Assembly: GCA_900312665.1 (NCBI GenBank)
Contig: ONZQ02000001.1
Location: 1,268,338 to 1,332,337 of the forward strand
Source of the DNA: Cephalotrichum gorgonifer
Lineage: Eukaryota; Ascomycota; Sordariomycetes; Microascales; Microascaceae
Direction of reading: 5' to 3'
Length of the DNA: 64,000 nt
Positions 63,401 through 64,000 of this stretch are shown here, piece after piece. A program made the translations under genes and the position numbers. Numbering within the stretch: position 1 is the stretch's first letter; each line of letters starts with the position of its first letter. Under the pieces are notes generated by a model. The model had not been told where the DNA came from and did not search any database. It saw only the letters and a program-made list of their open reading frames with translations.

Positions 63401-64000
63401 GGATGGACTACATCGCCCCCGTCTGGGGTTCCATTTCGTCCATTTTTATCCCGCAGCGGCGGTGCATGGTGTCAGTATGAGTACTCGAAGGAGTAGGTAC
63501 TCGTAGACGACGCCAAGAGGGATATGAATACAGAGCCATGTCCTTACCTGGGCAGGGAGGTGGTAGGTACGAGTACTTGTGTGAGTAAACGGATACTCGT
63601 ACTCGGGGGTACGAGTAGGTGACAGGCGGTAATGTGGTAAGGTGGTAGGTGCCTGCAGTGATATTGATGTGTTCATACCCGAAATATGGGGGGACGGGAG
63701 GCCGACCCGAGATATCCCCTTCGCCCCTCTTTTTATTTCCGAGGACGCAAAGGCAAAGGAAGGAAAATCCGGCCGAGCCCGGGGGCGGGGGGGAGCAACC
63801 GAGAGGGGAAACGGGAGGAGGGGGTGGTCCTGCAAGTGCGAGTATTAGACTCCGTGCAAGACCGGAGAGGGGAAGATGGAAAAAGAGAGGGGGAGGATAT
63901 TTGTTCGTTTTCGGCGGCGGCGGCGGGGTCGCATATGCAACTTGTCTGTGGGGGTAAGGGGCGGAGCGGAGGGGGGGAGATTCGAGGGTTTCTGAGGGAA
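60470..64000. other. Gene-poor region of 3.5 kb
   Basis: No open frame here resembles a protein family. The region has many purine and homopolymer runs: G9 near 61433, A8-A11 near 61510, 61780 and 62890, T9 near 62960, (GT)n at about 61815 and GGAA repeats at about 61980. It also carries TACGGAGTA words (62199, 62405) and a cluster of TACTCGTA/TACGAGTA words (63480-63620). AT-rich DNA follows the RSC7 3' end (about 60860-60925). It may include a distant promoter of a gene beyond the window. Confidence 0.5.
63480..63620. repeat. Cluster of TACTCGTA/TACGAGTA words
   Basis: Within ~140 bp there are several short palindrome-related words: GTACTCGA and GTACTCGTA near 63480-63505, and GTACGAGTAC, ATACTCGTACTCG and GTACGAGTA between 63567 and 63617. 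They lie in both orientations. Confidence 0.6.

Noticed and set aside
1..64000. Search by eye for tRNA, 5S rRNA, transposon termini, CRISPR or biosynthetic clusters
   Set aside because: No cloverleaf with a GGTTCGA-type B box, no long terminal repeats or transposase, no spaced direct repeats, and no backbone enzyme gene was seen.

Overview
The window is nuclear DNA of a filamentous ascomycete (Pezizomycotina). The evidence is compact genes on both strands, short introns of about 50-120 nt with CTAAC-type branch sites, GC-rich codon use, and fungal housekeeping orthologues alongside fungus-specific proteins. I cannot place it to species. I see no transposon, virus, rRNA, tRNA or CRISPR array. 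Exon structures were assembled by hand from splice motifs, frame and family conservation. Every multi-exon gene reported at high confidence closes in frame.

Layout. 1-6.7 kb: RPC40 (Pol I/III), UBA3 (NEDD8 E1) and TEL2. 7-11.2 kb: a germinal-centre-like STE20 kinase and an orphan. 12.6-18.5 kb: a CTO1-like HAD hydrolase, a Cys-rich small protein, a DUF7053-like protein, LCL3 nuclease and Elongin A. 19.2-26 kb: TFIIF beta, NEDD8 (four exons, easily missed), prohibitin 2 and the crosslink-repair nuclease PSO2. 26.2-33.6 kb: LSM2, UTP12 and a CorA-like transporter. 33.9-43.3 kb: a small secreted protein, a mitochondrial class III CoA-transferase, a PHD-finger protein, a second Cys-rich protein and an orphan. 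43.6-48.5 kb: a CAP59/GT69 glycosyltransferase and PMT4. 50.4-60.5 kb: an orphan membrane protein with an internal duplication and a zinc ribbon, RidA, an uncertain orphan, ARC40, U2B''/U1A, ATG10 and RSC7. 60.5-64 kb has no gene I can support.

Most genes are unrelated housekeeping functions. The loose themes are transcription (RPC40, Elongin A, TFIIF beta, RSC7), RNA processing (LSM2, U2B'', UTP12), ubiquitin-like conjugation (UBA3, NEDD8, ATG10; Elongin A is a cullin-ligase adaptor) and secretory O-/glycan synthesis (PMT4, GT69). The most notable points are a 6-nt microexon in UBA3, two GC-AG introns in the tiny NEDD8 gene plus one in PHB2, a recurrent use of coding exons of 17 nt or less, and the orphan duplicated membrane protein at 50.4 kb. 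I found no convincing new multi-gene system.
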